This document shows, one piece after another, positions 1 through 12,100 of a stretch of DNA of 64,000 bases. The translations under genes were made by a program, and so were the position numbers. The first letter of the stretch is position 1. Each line of letters opens with the position of its first letter. Origin of the DNA: Silene conica (lineage: Eukaryota > Streptophyta > Magnoliopsida > Caryophyllales > Caryophyllaceae); the NCBI GenBank assembly GCA_029255685.2, contig CM055313.2, positions 69,790,641 through 69,854,640 on the forward strand, read 5' to 3'. The notes under the pieces were generated by a model, which was not told the DNA's origin, ran no database searches, and saw only the letters and a list, made by a program, of their open reading frames with translations.

Positions 1-23
1 TCATCACCACCAACATCATCATC

Positions 24-61
<38 letters not shown>

Positions 62-128
62 CATACCCATTCTCATCCTCATCATCATCGTCATCAACAT
101 CATCATATTCATCATCATCCACCACAAA
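1..128. repeat. TCA/ATC-rich microsatellite
   Basis: This is a run of TCA/ATC triplets with a pure stretch near 27-57 and interrupted triplets on both sides. On the minus strand it encodes a run of Asp and Glu and may be the acidic tail of the adjacent transposase fragment. Confidence 0.85.
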
Positions 129-305
129 TGCATCTAGTCTTACCTTTAACGTGGTTGAATGTGTGGAAATTAAATTCATTAACTGAATATCAGTTCCACG
201 TTTTAACCAATCGTGAAGGACAAAAGGCCAAACTTCTTATCAAATCATCTTGGATATCGAACTCAATGACATAGTTCTGAAACCATATTGGAAATTCCTC
301 TTCAT
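1..305 (-). pseudogene. CACTA (En/Spm) TNP2-type transposase C-terminal fragment
   Basis: On the minus strand, 305 down to about 131 reads as a decayed coding stretch. It contains HEEEFPIWFQNYV, then LAFCPSRLVKTW, one in-frame stop, then YSVNEFNFHTFNH. Plant CACTA TNP2-like proteins have the same order: an H..EFP.WF block, LA.GP, then VNGF.FHT. The stretch is followed by an Asp/Glu run coded by the ATC/TCA-rich sequence at 1-128, in another frame. It is cut at 307, where an LTR begins, and it runs off the left edge. What is seen is the motif order; the family call is from knowledge of plant CACTA proteins and was not searched. The internal stop makes this a pseudogene. Confidence 0.55.
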
Positions 306-306
306 G

Positions 307-775
307 TGTAACACCCATCCTTTGTGGATGCAAAGTTGTGACTCAACTCGGTCGAGTAAGTCGAACTCGGCCGAGTAAGTCGAACTCAGCCGAGTAAGTC
401 GAAATCGGCCGAGTAAGTGTTACTCGGCTGAGCGGGTCTTACTCGGTCGAGTGTGTCTTTCCGAGAGTCGGGTTGCGGTTAATTATATAAACAAATCCGA
501 AAAATGTATTTACTTTTATCCTAAATCAGAAACAGTAGAACACCTTTTCCTTCATCCCGTTCCTCTCAAACTTTCCCCAAATTAAAGGTCTTAATAAGAG
601 TCTAGGAGCGCCGATCATCTAGTCTAGTCCGTATTCGATCAAGTAAGTGTTGTCTTATCGTATATTGTCATGGATTTCTGATTATAGGATTAGTGAGTAA
701 TCGTATGTATGTAATTCTTAGGAGGCGGATTCATAGAAGAGCGTTGGTAGAACATTTGTGGATTTCTTCTTGTTG
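307..775 (+). mobile_element. 5' part of an LTR (TGTAACACCC type), truncated
   Basis: The stretch starts with TGTAACACCC, the start used by many plant Ty3/gypsy LTRs, directly next to the CACTA fragment. It has a palindrome array (345-462), a TATA box (TATATAA at 484-490) and then a pyrimidine-rich transcribed-leader-like stretch. It ends where the foldback at 776 begins. No matching second LTR, primer-binding site or TSD is present, so it is a fragment. The polarity is read from the order of promoter and leader. Confidence 0.55.
345..490 (+). promoter_or_regulatory. Palindrome cluster ACTCGGYCGAGT with downstream TATA box
   Basis: Six or seven imperfect copies of the palindrome ACTCGGTCGAGT / ACTCGGCCGAGT are spaced about 18 bp apart by linkers such as AAGTCGA. 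TATATAA follows at 484-490. The same design recurs in other LTRs in this window at about 17763, 24407, 47878, 53929 and 57557, so it is read as an upstream promoter element. Function is inferred from position only. Confidence 0.5.
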
Positions 776-912
776 TAATTGTGAGGTAGTTATCTTGCTG
801 GTAATAAAAAGACGTTACATAAGCAACTTTACAGCTGTAGTTAGTTCACACTCTTTTAAAGTTCCTTATATGATGTCTTTTTATTACCAGAAAGATAACT
901 ACCTCACAATTC
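776..912. repeat. Foldback: inverted copy of the start of the RNase unit
   Basis: The arm at about 781-831 (GTGAGGTAGTTATCTTGCTG...) is the reverse complement of about 856-908 (...AGATAACTACCTCAC), with a short loop around CAGCTG. The right arm is the normal start of the repeat unit that recurs at about 4100, 13520 and 16740. The left arm is that same sequence turned round, so this is an inverted junction at the array edge and not a separate gene. Transcripts crossing it could form a stem of about 50 bp. Confidence 0.75.
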
Positions 913-1133
913 TCTCAGAACATCTCTAAAACGAATGTTACTTTCACCTTTTTCTAATCTCAACGTCCATATTTTTATCTCAAGCCAAAACGTTACTCCC
1001 AAACCCCAATCTCCCACACAACCTAGTCGAAACTTTGTTAACTTATAAGATGACTATTATATATATGGCCAAATGGTTAAAATAGGTACTAAAATAGCCT
1101 TTATACCCATGTCGTAATAAGAAATTATCACAT

Positions 1134-1801
1134 ACTTTTACTATACATGGGCTTTGGGTGATTGGCAAATCGAAACCAAAACCCCCTCCTTGTGCTCAAG
1201 CTTTCGGTATAAGCCTTTTGGGGGAGTTGGGGACATCATATAAGATATTTGACCGGACATTTCTAGTATCTATGACACAGAAGAACGCCACAATAAGTCG
1301 TCCAACAACTTTTGGGCTCATGAATGGAAGGATCATGGTCAAACTGATCCCCTGCTTGTTCAAGAATACATTATTTACTTACTTTATGCATGCTATTTTA
1401 GTCTTCGAGATCCTTAAATTTAAAAACCCTGAGCAATTGGGTAAAATATTATATCTTTGTTTGTCACCTTAATTGTTTATTTACTTATTATTTTTATCAA
1501 ATTATGAAATCATAACAAATAAAACAATTCCTAACTCGTTAATTTAAGTACTCATGAATAATTTTCAATTCTTATATCGTATTATGATCATGTATGATAC
1601 CCCACAACGGTCGAAGCAATGCACCAAGTGCTGATTAGTCTTGGTAAAACGAGGTTATACCTTCTGTGTTCAACGGATGACAACTATCTTGCCGAAATCC
1701 ATTTCTGTATGGATGCCGCAACAGTATTATTAGTTCATTGCATTCCAAAGGAGAGACCTGACAAAAGGGATTGTCGAGATGGACAAACCTTATTCTATTA
1801 A
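1134..1801 (+). pseudogene. RNase T2 / S-like RNase pseudogene, unit 1 forward
   Basis: Positions 1134-1157 translate to TFTIHGLW, the first active-site block of RNase T2 enzymes with its catalytic His. Next come GKSKPKPPP and AFGISLLGEL. Positions 1310-1327 give FWAHEW followed by DHG, the second active-site block (FWxHEWxKHG). The two blocks are in different frames (1134 and 1310), so there is a frameshift between them. The exon closes at a donor-like GTAAAA near 1440. After a short intron a last exon (about 1613-1801) gives YLLCSTDDNYLAEI and VHCIPKERPDKRD, matching the C-terminal part of the family (LC.D......CP...C). The signal peptide and the first Cys region are not recognisable. The frameshift means it is not functional. 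The family call rests on these motifs in the right order. Confidence 0.75.
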
Positions 1802-2944
1802 CAAGGTAATCCATGTGATTAAGTTGATAACTTTAAATTAGTTTAATTTTTTTATCGTATCATATTTACAATTTCAGTTATAAAATATATACAACATAAT
1901 ACAACATAATATAATACAACATAATGTTAGGCGAGATACATATGAAAAGCTGAAATGCCTACTACTATAAAATGCAAAACATTTAGAAGTAACATATAGA
2001 GTCCTGACTTTTAGAACTTCAAAACTTTTGTTGATTGCATTCGAAGGGAGAGACCTACCAAAGGGATTGTCGAGAAAGACATATACCTTGTTCAATTAAC
2101 CTCGCTCTTAATCTTTTCTTTCATGGCTTTCACATACAAATCGATCCTTTCTAATTAATTAGAGTAATGAATAAAGGACTAAAACTTCATTATTCTAGTT
2201 ATCCTTAAGAACTTAACCATGCTTGTTCAAGTAGTTCTTTTATTTTTCAAAGTATTTTCAGACAATTATCTATGTGATTAAGTTGATGACTTTAAATTAG
2301 TTTAAATATTAATTTCATTTGTGCAAGTTGTTGCTTCTCGAGACGACTTTAATTAATGACATTTATAAGCCACAATGACAGCATAGGCCCTATGTTAAGT
2401 AAGGGATTCCCTTCATGAAAAATGAGACACTGATCAGCTCCGCAATGGGGTGGCCGAAATACAACGAATACGGAATGATTTATTAGGGACGTCTCCGGAA
2501 TAATCAATCAAACACTAATAAACATAGTAGTATTCATGACAAAATACTAATAATCCGTGGCAAATGTTTAATAAATTTTAGTAATATATACATACGAATA
2601 GATATATTGATCATATGTTGATGATATATTATGATAATATACATATTAATCAATAATATTTTTTTTTTTCGTACGAGTCTCTTTTGTCCTTAGGTCCCAT
2701 TGCAATAGCAAACTCGGGCTTTCTTAACGTCGTTAACGTGACAATTCATAGCTAGCTTTGTGAATTTCTAGCATAATAAAATTAGTATACTAAAAATTAC
2801 AACCGAAAAAAAAACAGAATATCGATTTTGATCCTTTTATAATTATTGTAATGGTCGATTGGTCGGTTTCATATTACGATAAAAAGGATAAATAATTAGG
2901 AAATTAACTCAACATTATATTCATGTATATATTGAATGAATTAC

Positions 2945-3400
2945 CTGATTGCTCGATGATATTGGTGAAGTCATGGATTTCAAAGAGATTGACAGCTGAC
3001 GCAAAAATAATTCTGGAACCGGTGTTTGGGAAACGGAATCAACTTTTCCATGTACATCCCATTCATGTGCCCAAAAGAACTCGGTTGCTTTAGTTTGGCG
3101 CATTATTGAGTCACAAAACTACAAATGTCAAGCCAATGTTACACATGTATTTCTTAATGTCTTACGACAAGAGATTTATGTCAAATACTTGCGACGATGA
3201 AAAGGGTTTGGGTTTCATTTTATCGATCGCCCATAGACCATGGATGGTAAAGGTTTCAGGTAATGCTTTGTGTTTATCCTTAATATTGCGACATACCGTT
3301 GCTTTAGTAGGTTCTTCAATAACCTTCGGGCCAAATAAGTGTCACTTGGTATGTTTAGGGTATATTGGTATAGGTGGTGTTGTCAATGGGAGAAAAATTA
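2945..3400 (-). pseudogene. RNase T2-like pseudogene, unit 1 reverse
   Basis: Read on the minus strand, a frame gives TICRN/TVCRN-like sequence, KHKALPETFTIHGLWAIDKM and KPKPFSSSQVFDINLL, then degenerates. Lower down are FWAHEWDVHGK and YFASAV-like sequence ending NIIEQSG, followed by GTAATT, a donor-like junction at 2945. The order (C..., FTIHGLW, FWAHEW, YF..A, splice junction) is that of RNase T2 genes. It is a different paralogue from the forward copy (AIDKMKPKPF against VIGKSKPKPP) and lies tail-to-tail with it. Stops between the active-site blocks show it is broken. The catalytic His of the first block is kept here but lost in unit 2. Confidence 0.72.
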
Positions 3401-4368
3401 CAACATTTGGTTGTGTTAGTTGTTACTTGGTATGAATTTATCAGCTCGACAATGGTTGTAGATGATGTGATTAGCACGTAAATGAAGATCATTATTATGA
3501 GATACTAATATTTCATTTTATGTTGTTGCTACTGATTCTCTCTAGATATTGTTCATATTTATGTGCAAAAACTTAAAATAAGCAAATGAATTATTGGAGT
3601 ATTAAAAACATTATTCATGAACATAAATCTGATAACGCGCGTGGTTGGTGACAAAATTCTTTATTTAAACGATGGTAGTGTAATAGTTAACCGTATAAGG
3701 TAATAATCACAAACACGATTCTCTATTTCCTTGAAAATAATACAAAAAACAACATTTTCACGGGATTACGATAATAATATTCCTTCCAACTTTGGCCTCG
3801 TAGGGCAAATGGACCGGTAAATGCTCCATGGAGTTGAAATTTGAAAGGAGAAAGACCATTCCAAGTTTACACAATATTTGTGGTATTTGATCTTCGAGAC
3901 GAATCATGTCATCAAATAACACAGATCAATATACTAAATACGAGATAACTAGACATAAAATTCGCGGGTCGGGTGAATGACGACCCTTGATGAAAAATGA
4001 GAGACTGATTTGATTATGTATGTCTTATTCATGGAAATGTTAGGTAGTAGATTCATTATGCATGGCAACAAGTAGTTAGTTCACACCCTTTTAAAGTTGT
4101 TTATGTGACATCTTTTTATTACCAGCAACATAACTACCCTACAATTCTCTCACAAAATCTCTAAAAACAATGTTACTTTCACCTTTTTCAAAGCTCAACG
4201 TCCTAATTTTTATCTCAAGCCAAAATATTACTCCCAAACCCCAATCTCTCACACAACCTAGTCGAAACTTAGTTATCTTATAAGATGACTATTATATATA
4301 TGGCCAAATGGTTATTATAGGTACTAAAATAGACTTGATACCCATGTCATAATAAGAAATTATCACAA

Positions 4369-5037
4369 ACTTTTACTATACATGGGCTTTGGATGATCGG
4401 CAAATCGAAACAAAACCCCCCTCCTTCTGCTCATGCTTTCTGTATAAGCCTTTTGGAGGAGTTGGGGGAGATCATGTACGATATTTGACCGGACATTTCT
4501 ATAATCAATGACACAGAAGAACGCCACAATAAGTCGTCCAACAACTTTTGGGCTCATGAATGGCGGGATCATGGTCAAACCGATCCCTTGAGTGTTCAAG
4601 AATACATTATTTACTTACTTTATGCACGCTATTCGTCTAGTCTTCGAGATCCTTAACTTTGAAAACCCTGAGCAATTGGGTAAATTATTATATCTTTGTT
4701 TGTCACCTCAATTTTTTATTTACTTATTATTTTTATCATATTATGAAATCATAACAAATAGAACTCATTACTTGTTAATTTAAGTACTCAAGAATAATTT
4801 TCAATTCTTATATCGTATTATGATCATGTATGAAACCCCAAAACAGTCGAAGCAATGCACTAAGCGCTGATTAGTGTTGGTAAAACGAGGCCATACCTTC
4901 TGTGTTCAACGGACGACAACTATCTTGCCGAAATCCATTTCTTTACGGATGCCACAACATTAATATTTGTTGATTGCATTCCGATGGAGAGACCTGACAA
5001 AAGGGATTGTCGATATGGACAAACCTTCTTCTATTAA
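4369..5037 (+). pseudogene. RNase T2 / S-like RNase pseudogene, unit 2 forward copy a
   Basis: TFTIHGLW is at 4369-4392, followed by GKSKQNPPPSAHAF and LGEIMYDI, a TGA where unit 4 reads TGG (IWPDI), then NDTEERHNKSSNNFWAHEW and DHGQ. Frame is kept between the two active-site blocks except for the one stop. The first exon ends near 4680 (NPEQLG then GTAAAT). The last exon to the TAA at 5035-5037 gives YLLCSTDDNYLAEIHFF and FVDCIPMERPDKRDC. Both catalytic His positions are present. It is the second best preserved forward copy. The first exon is missing or unrecognisable; an upstream stretch near 4295 reads IWPNGY, similar to the WP.GYC start of RNase T2 proteins. Confidence 0.75.
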
Positions 5038-5497
5038 CAAGGTAATCTATGTGATTAAGTTAATAACTGTAAATTAGTTTAAATTTTTATCGCATCATAT
5101 ATCATAATTTTAGTTGTAGAATATATACAACATAATTTAATACAACATAATGTTAGGCGATATACATATGCAAAGCTGAAATCCCTATACTTTAAAATGC
5201 AAAACATTTAGAAGTAACATATTGACTCTTCACTTTTAGAACTTCCAAACTTTTGTTGATTGCATTCCAAGGAAGAGACCTACCAAAGGGATTGTCGAGA
5301 AGGACATACCATCTTCTATTAACCTCGCTCTTAATCTTTTCTTTTATCATGCAAATCCTTTCTAATTAATTGGAGTAAAGAATAAAGGACTAAGACTTCA
5401 TTATTCTACTTATCTTAAGACCTTAACCATGTTTGTTCAAGTAGTTCTTTTAATTTTAAAAGTATTTTCTGACGGTTATCTATGTGATTAAATTGAT

Positions 5498-5979
5498 GAA
5501 TGGCGGGATCATGGTCAAACCGATCCCTTGAGTGTTCAAGAATACATTATTTACTTACTTTATGCATGCTATTCTTGTCTTCGAGATCCTTAACTTTAAA
5601 AAAACCCTGAGCAATTGGGTGAATTATTATATCTTTGTTTGTCACCTCAATTCTTTATTTACTTATTATTTTTATCATATTATAAAATCATAACAAATAG
5701 AACAACTCCTTACTCGTTAATTTAAGTACTCATGAATACTTTTCATTTCTTATTTCGTATTATGATCATGTATGAAACACCACAACAATCGAAGCATTGC
5801 ACCAAGCGCTGATTAGTGTTGGTAAAACGAGGTCATACCTTCCATGTTCAACGGATGACAAGTATCTTGCCGAAATCCATTTCTTTATGGATGCCACAAC
5901 AGTAATATTTGTTGATTGCATTGCGAAGAAGAGACCTGACAAAAGGGATTGTTAAGATGGACAAACCTTCTTCAATTAG
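5498..5979 (+). pseudogene. RNase T2-like partial duplicate, unit 2 forward copy b
   Basis: This is a partial second copy inside unit 2. It starts abruptly at HEWRDHGQ (no FTIHGLW block), continues through the donor-like site and into a last exon (SVGKTRSYLPCSTDDKYLAEI, then DCIAKKRPDKRD) that ends at TAG 5977-5979. Its left edge is a junction with the unit's downstream spacer, so it arose by local duplication. It is non-functional. Confidence 0.65.
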
Positions 5980-7306
5980 CAAGGTAGTCTATGTGATTAA
6001 GTTAATAACGTTAAACTAGTTTAAATTTTAATCGCATCATATATCACAACTTCAGTTATAAAATATATACAACATAATATAATATAACATAATGTTAGGC
6101 GAGATGCATATGAAAAGCTGATATCCCTATACTTTAAAATGCAAAACATTTAGAAGTAACTTATTGACTCCTGACTTTAAGAACTTCAAAACTTTTGTTG
6201 ATTGCATTCCAAAGAAGAGACCTACCAAAGGGATTGTCGAGAAGGACATACCGTCTTCTATTAACCTCACTCTTAATCTTTTCTTTCATGGCTTTCTCAT
6301 ACAAATCCTTTCTAATTAATTGGATAATGAATAAAGGACTAAGACTTCATTATTCTACTTATCCTTAAGACCTTAACCATGTTTGTTCAAGTAGTTCATT
6401 TAATTTTCAAAGTATTTTCAGACGGTTATCTATGTGATTAAATTGATTACTTTAAATTAGTTTAAATATTAATTTCATTTGTGTGAGTTGTTGCTTCTCG
6501 GGATGACTATAATTAATGACATTTATAAGCAACAATGACGGCATATGCCCTATGTTAAGTAACGGATTCCCTTGATGAAAAATGAGACACTAATCAGCCT
6601 CACAATGGGGTGGCCAGAAGAACACGAATACGAAATGATTTTTTAGGTACGTCTCCTGAATAATCAATCAAACAATAATAAACATAGCAATATTCATGAC
6701 AAAATACTAATAATCCATGGCAAAGGTTTAGTAAATTTTAGTATTATATACATAAGAATAAATATATTGAGGCCCTATGTTTAGTAATGGATTCCCTTGA
6801 AGAAAAATGAGACACTGATCAGCCTCAGAATGGGTTAGCCAGAAAGAACACGAATACGGAATGATTTTTTAGGGACGTCTCTTGAATAATCAATCAAGCA
6901 TTAAAAAACATAGCAATATTCATGACAAAATACTAATAATCCATGGCAAAGGTTTAGTAAATCTTAGTAATATATACATTAGAATAAGTATATTGATCAT
7001 ATTTTGATGATATATTATGATAATATACATATTGATTAATAATATTTTTTTTCGTACGAGTCACTTTTGTCCTTAGGTCCCATTGTAATAGCAAATTCGG
7101 GCTTTCTTAACATCACTAATATGATAATTCATAGCTAGCTTTGTCAATTTCATGCATAATACCGAAAAAACAGAATGTCGGTTTTCATCCATTTATAATT
7201 ATTGCTAAGGTCGTCGGTCGATTGTCGGTTTCATAATACGATAATAAGAACAAATAATTAGGAAATTAACTCAACATTATATTCATGTATATATTGAATG
7301 AATTAC

Positions 7307-7750
7307 CTGATTGCTCGATGATATTGGGCAAGTCATGGATTTCAAAGAGATCGACAGCTGACGCAAAATAGTTCTGAAACCGGTGTTTGGAAAACAGAAT
7401 CAACTTTTCCATGTACATCCCATTCATGTGCCCAAAAGAGCTCGATCTCTTTAGTTTGTCGCATTATTGAGCCACACAACTAAAAATGTCAAGCCAATGT
7501 TTACACATCTATTTCTAATGTCTTACGACAAGAGATTTATGTCAAACACTTGCGAGGATGAAAAGGGTTTGGGTTTCATTTTATCGATCGCCCAGAGACC
7601 AGGGCTTGTAAAGGTTTCAGGTAATGCTTTGTGTTTATCCTTAATATTGCGACATATCGTTGCTTTAGTTGGTTCTACAATAACCTTCGGGCCATATAAG
7701 TGTGATATGGTAAGTTTAGGGTATATTGGTATAGGTGGTGTTGTCAATGG
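7307..7750 (-). pseudogene. RNase T2-like pseudogene, unit 2 reverse
   Basis: This is the minus-strand counterpart of 2945-3400. It reads GPKVIVEPTKATICRN, then KALPETFTSPGLWAIDKM, so the active-site FTIHGLW has become FTSPGLW and the catalytic His is lost. It continues FSSSQVFDINLLS then a stop, FWAHEWDVHGK (with a frameshift), and YFASAVDLFEIHDLPNIIEQSG before a GTAATT donor-like site at 7307. The upper end lies about 20 bp from the inserted TIR element at 7771. Confidence 0.7.
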
Positions 7751-7807
7751 GAGAAAAGTTAAAACATTTAGGCCCTGTTCTTTTGACTTCAAGTCACTTA
7801 ATTTAAG

Positions 7808-7995
7808 TTCACTTCAGATCCTATAAGTTCAGTTCAGTTCAGTTCAGTTCCTATAAGTTCAGTTCAGTTCAGTTCCTATAAGTTCAGTTCAGTTCCTATA
7901 AGTTCAGTTCAGTTTAGTTCAGTTCCTATAAGTTCAGTTCAGTTCCTATAAGTCCAGTTCAGTTCAGTTCAGTTCCTATAAGTTCAGTTCATATA
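7808..7995. repeat. Left subterminal (TTCAG)n CCTATAAG array
   Basis: Runs of two to five TTCAG units alternate with CCTATAAG. The matching array is at 12598-12828. Subterminal direct repeats of this sort are typical of DNA transposons, where they may bind transposase; that role is inference. Confidence 0.85.
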
Positions 7996-8407
7996 AACTC
8001 AATTAAGAAAAGTTATATACAGAGTATTATTTTTAACAACCGATACAAACATTTCGTTTTAATTAGTCGATACACGTCATCTATAAAAAAACAATTCATT
8101 AATAATTTACCCGTCTTTTACTCTCTAATTAATGACAAACTATCATCCTCATCAATGCCAAAAAACAACAACTCATCATACGACGCCCTCACCCTCACCA
8201 ATTGTCACTCTCCCATTAATCAGTTTCTTCATCACCATTGTTAGAGAAAATAAATGGTTAGAGAAAATTGTAATAGTGAATTATTTTTATCGTAATGTAA
8301 TTGTAGTTTAATGTATGAGCTATTAACAAGCCATTATATATAAAGTTGAAAATATTTTAAACTACCTTGTGTTTTAGACTAATTTTTTATCAATGCCATC
8401 TATTGGA

Positions 8408-8423
8408 TAATAATAATAATAAT

Positions 8424-8480
<57 letters not shown>

Positions 8481-8519
8481 AATAATAATAATAACAACAA
8501 CAATAACAACAATAATAAC

Positions 8520-8572
<53 letters not shown>
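8408..8572. repeat. AAT/AAC microsatellite, left target flank of the LINE
   Basis: A run of 165 bp starts as AAT, changes to AAC and returns to pure AAT. The non-LTR element begins directly after the last AAT. A short TAA run (12518-12567) follows its poly(A), so the element sits in a TAA-type microsatellite. Confidence 0.9.
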
Positions 8573-9175
8573 GAGGGTAATTAGGGTTTAGAGAGAGGGA
8601 GTGCGTGCGAGAGAGCGTTTTTGCGCAAACGGCCTGCCATCACTGCGAAACTGCCTGCCCTCACGTCGCCGGTGACCTCACGTCGCCGGTGTCAGTTCTC
8701 ATCGGCCTCATCACGTCGCCGGTGTGCTACGGGAGGTTTTAGGGTTTCGTTTCGTGCGCGAGAGAGAGTGTGTGGTTTGCGTTCTCGGGTCGGATTCTGG
8801 GCAGTTTCTCGCCGGCGTTACTTCCGTCACCGCCTCCTGTCCTTCGTCGGCAACCTTTGGTCGTCGGGGCTCCGTTGCGGTGGTTGCGTGCGTGTGAGAG
8901 AGCGTGTTTGTGGTTTGCGCTCTTTGCGGTTTTGCGGGTTTTCCTTTGCTTTGGTGGATGCGCGTGGTTCCGGTGGTGTTCGGGTTGCTTGGGTCCTCGG
9001 TGCACCTAGTCGGTGGTTTTTTCAGGGCGACTTTTCTTTCAAGACTGACCGGTGGGTTGCCGGTTGTGGTGTTGCTGGTGGTGTTTTGAGTTTGTTGCGG
9101 GTTTTCGACATTTTTGTTTTATTCGTGGAGTAGGGTGCGTGCCTTGTTGCTGCTGCAACTTGATATTTTTGGCAA

Positions 9176-12100
9176 GTGGTTTCGGTGGGGTTGCTATTTC
9201 TGCCAGTGGCGTTTTGTTTCAGGACCCGGGCTGATTGTTTCGTGGAGGCACGTCTTGGGTACGTGGATGTCATGACTGACGTCGCTCGATACCATTGTCC
9301 TTTTGTGGGCATTTCTGGGTGTCAAGATGGTCGTGGTAATGGTCTTAGAAAAGCTTCTATGATCACTCATCTGCGTGATCGTCATTGTACCGGTGATGCT
9401 CAGGTTATTACTCGACAATCTCTTACTTCTTGGTCTATTTTTGACGAGGCTGAGACTACCTTTCGTCGTATGGGTATTTGGTTATGTGGGGTTTGTTTTA
9501 AAACGCATGCCCATAGTAAGCGTTGTCTACATGGGGATGGGTCCTTTGTCGAGTCACCGGATTCGGGTGATGGGGTTGTCTCTTTTGTTCTTTTATTTCG
9601 ACTTTCCTAGACCGTCTGAGCCTGATCAACCCTTGCTTTTGGATGGTGTTGATCATGAGGTTGTGGGTGGTTTTACTGTTACTTCCCTTGATCGGTTGTT
9701 GTCTAAGGGTATGCGAACCGTGAAATCCATCCCCCCTCGGTGCCGTCTTGGTTTCTTTCGGGTTCTTAAAGGGGCCCTTGATGCCGTGATTCGTTCTCCT
9801 TCTGATCTCTCATGTTGGGTTGCCTTGCTTGTTCTACCCCTTTGTATTCTCAAGACTTTCTCTCCGCGGAGTAGTCGTGAGTGTCGTGCCGCGGTCAGGC
9901 GGCAGTGCCAGGAGGAGTGCATTTCTAGTGCTATTTGTTCTTGCGGTGTGCCTGGTGGCATGTTGCAGATCCTTCGGGATACCTCAGCTGCGTCTTCTCC
10001 TTCTTTCCGGTTTGATGAGGAGTGTGCTTTGGGTGAGGTTAATGTTAAGCAGTGTAGGAGGAAAATTTCTGATGGTCATTACACTGCTGCTGTTCGTGTG
10101 CTATCATCTTCTGGAGTTGCCCCTTACGGTACGACTACTCTTGCGCCTTTGGCAGATAAGCACCCCATCGTCCCTTCGCCTGTTTTGCCTTCTCGGTCTG
10201 CGGGTCATCCTCCTCTTGTTGCCTCTGTCTCGGCTGTCCTGGGTATGATTCAGGGGTTTCCACGTGGCACGTCTTGTGGAAGGGATGGTTTACGTGCTCA
10301 GCATCTTCTGGATTGCTTGAGTGCTGCGGCGGCTGCCGTTTCTGATGAGTTGATGGCTTCTATCACTAGGGTGGTTAACCTCTTTCTTGAGGGTAGGTGT
10401 CCGCTTGTTCTTAGTGAGTATATCGCGAGTGCGCCGCTGACCCCGCTTATTAAGCCGGGTGGTGGTATCCGCCCTATTGCCGTGGGAACGATTTGGAGGC
10501 GCCTTGTATCCAAGGTTAGTGCCTTTTTGGTTGGTCCATCCTTGAGTGGTTTTTTTGATGGGCTTTAGTTTGGGGTAGGTGTTTCTGGAGGGGGCGAGGC
10601 TATCCTGCATGCCTTGAACCGGTTGGTTGAGAGTCGGGGTGATGAGGTGGGTCTTTCTATGTTGTTGGTTGATTTCCAGAACACTTTCAACATGGTCGAT
10701 AGGGAGGTCATGTTGCGAGAGGTGCGTAGTCATTGCCCTGCGCTTTCTGGGTGGGTGGAGTTCTGCTATTGTCGGCCCGCTCGTTTATATTATGGCGACC
10801 ATAGCTTGTGGTCCTGTCAGGGAGTTCAGCAGGGTGACCCTTTGGGCCCGCTGCTATTTTCTCTGGTTTTACACTCTTTGGTTTGTAAGATCCGTGATTC
10901 TTTCGACTTGAGTTTTCAGGCCTGGTATTTGGACGATGGTACTATTGTCGGGGATACCGTTGTTGTGGGGAAGGTTTTGGAGATGATTATGGAGGACGGG
11001 CCGCGTTTGGGTCTCCATCTTAATATTGACAAGACCGAGGTTTTTTTGGCCCTCTGACGACCCCAGGAGCCGGGATTTGGGTGTTTTTCCCTCTGGTATT
11101 GCTCGGCCGCAGCGTGGTGTCACTGTCCTTGGTGGCCCGGTGAGTATGTGCTCGGATTTTTGTAGTGAGGTTGTGATGGGTAGAGTGACTCGGACCATTG
11201 GGCTCATGGACTCTGTCTCTCTGCTTGATGATCCGCAGTGTGAGCTTCTCTTGCTCCGGGCGTGCACAGGTATTTCGAAGCTTTACTTTGCTTTGCGTAC
11301 TTGTTCCCCTGTTGCTTTTGGGGCCGCTGCGCCTTTTTTTGACGCGGCTCTACGCTCTCATCTAGAGCGTATCGTCACTGCTTCTGGGCCGGGTTTCGGT
11401 GACTGGCAATGGCGGCTTGCCACTCTCCCCTTTTCCTTTGGTGGGCTTGGTGTATACACTGTGGGAGACGTCATTCACTATGCGTTTCTAGCTTCTCGGT
11501 TGCAGACGGTGTCTTTGCAGGATCGGCTTCTTCAGGTTTCTGGTGTCCATGACCCTGGACCATCGTTTCAGTCAGCTTTGGATGCTTTTGCTACGGTTTC
11601 GGGTTCTGGCTTTCTGAGCAACCCTAGTGAGATCGCTGCCACCAAACTTATGAAGACTTTGGCAGATGTTTATTTCACGAGGGTTGTTGCTTCGGCGGAG
11701 TCGGTTTTCTCTTTGACCCCTCGTTAGGTTGTGCTTTGGAAGTCCCAGCTGGGAGGTTACTCATCTGATTGGTTGCGGGTGGTCCCTATTTCTGGGTTGG
11801 GGTAGACTATGAACAATAGGACTTACCGGTGCGTGCTCAGCTATCGTTTGGGTGTGCCGCTTTTTCCGGTGTCCTTGCCTTGTTCCGCTTGCTCCCGAGT
11901 TTTTGATGGTGATATCTTCGGGGATCACGCTGTCTCTTGCGTTAGTGCTGTTGGTGTCAAACATCGGCATAACCTTGTTCGTGATACTCTTTTGGATATT
12001 TGCTACCGGTCGGGGATCTCTTCTGGTCGGGAGGTGGATATTGGGTTGCTCGACGGTGCGGGTGGGCCTTTGCGACCTGCTGATTTGCTGCTCTATTCTT

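Larger units (their letters stand above)
837..4071. repeat. RNase T2-like tandem unit 1
   Basis: This is the first copy of a unit of about 3.2 kb that begins GTAGTTAGTTCACAC and ends just before the next GTAGTTAGTTCACAC at 4072. Contents in order are an AT-rich leader, a plus-strand RNase T2 pseudogene (1134-1801), a short repeat of its last-exon end (about 2033-2095), 800 bp of AT-rich spacer, a minus-strand RNase T2 pseudogene (3400-2945), and about 650 bp of non-coding DNA. The arrangement matches unit 3 segment for segment. The spacer parts outside the pseudogenes hold nothing I can identify. Confidence 0.75.

Noticed and set aside
345..462. Regularly spaced palindromes considered as a CRISPR array
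   Set aside because: Spacers are only about 6 bp and nearly identical, there are no cas genes and the DNA is a plant nuclear genome.
8367..8591. Open frame of 74 codons made almost entirely of Asn
   Set aside because: It is a translation of the AAT/AAC microsatellite.
8621..9133. Arg/Val-rich 170-codon frame upstream of the LINE polyprotein
   Set aside because: It lies in the GC-rich leader, overlaps equally long frames in other phases, shows no domain and stops before the zinc finger. Kept as leader.
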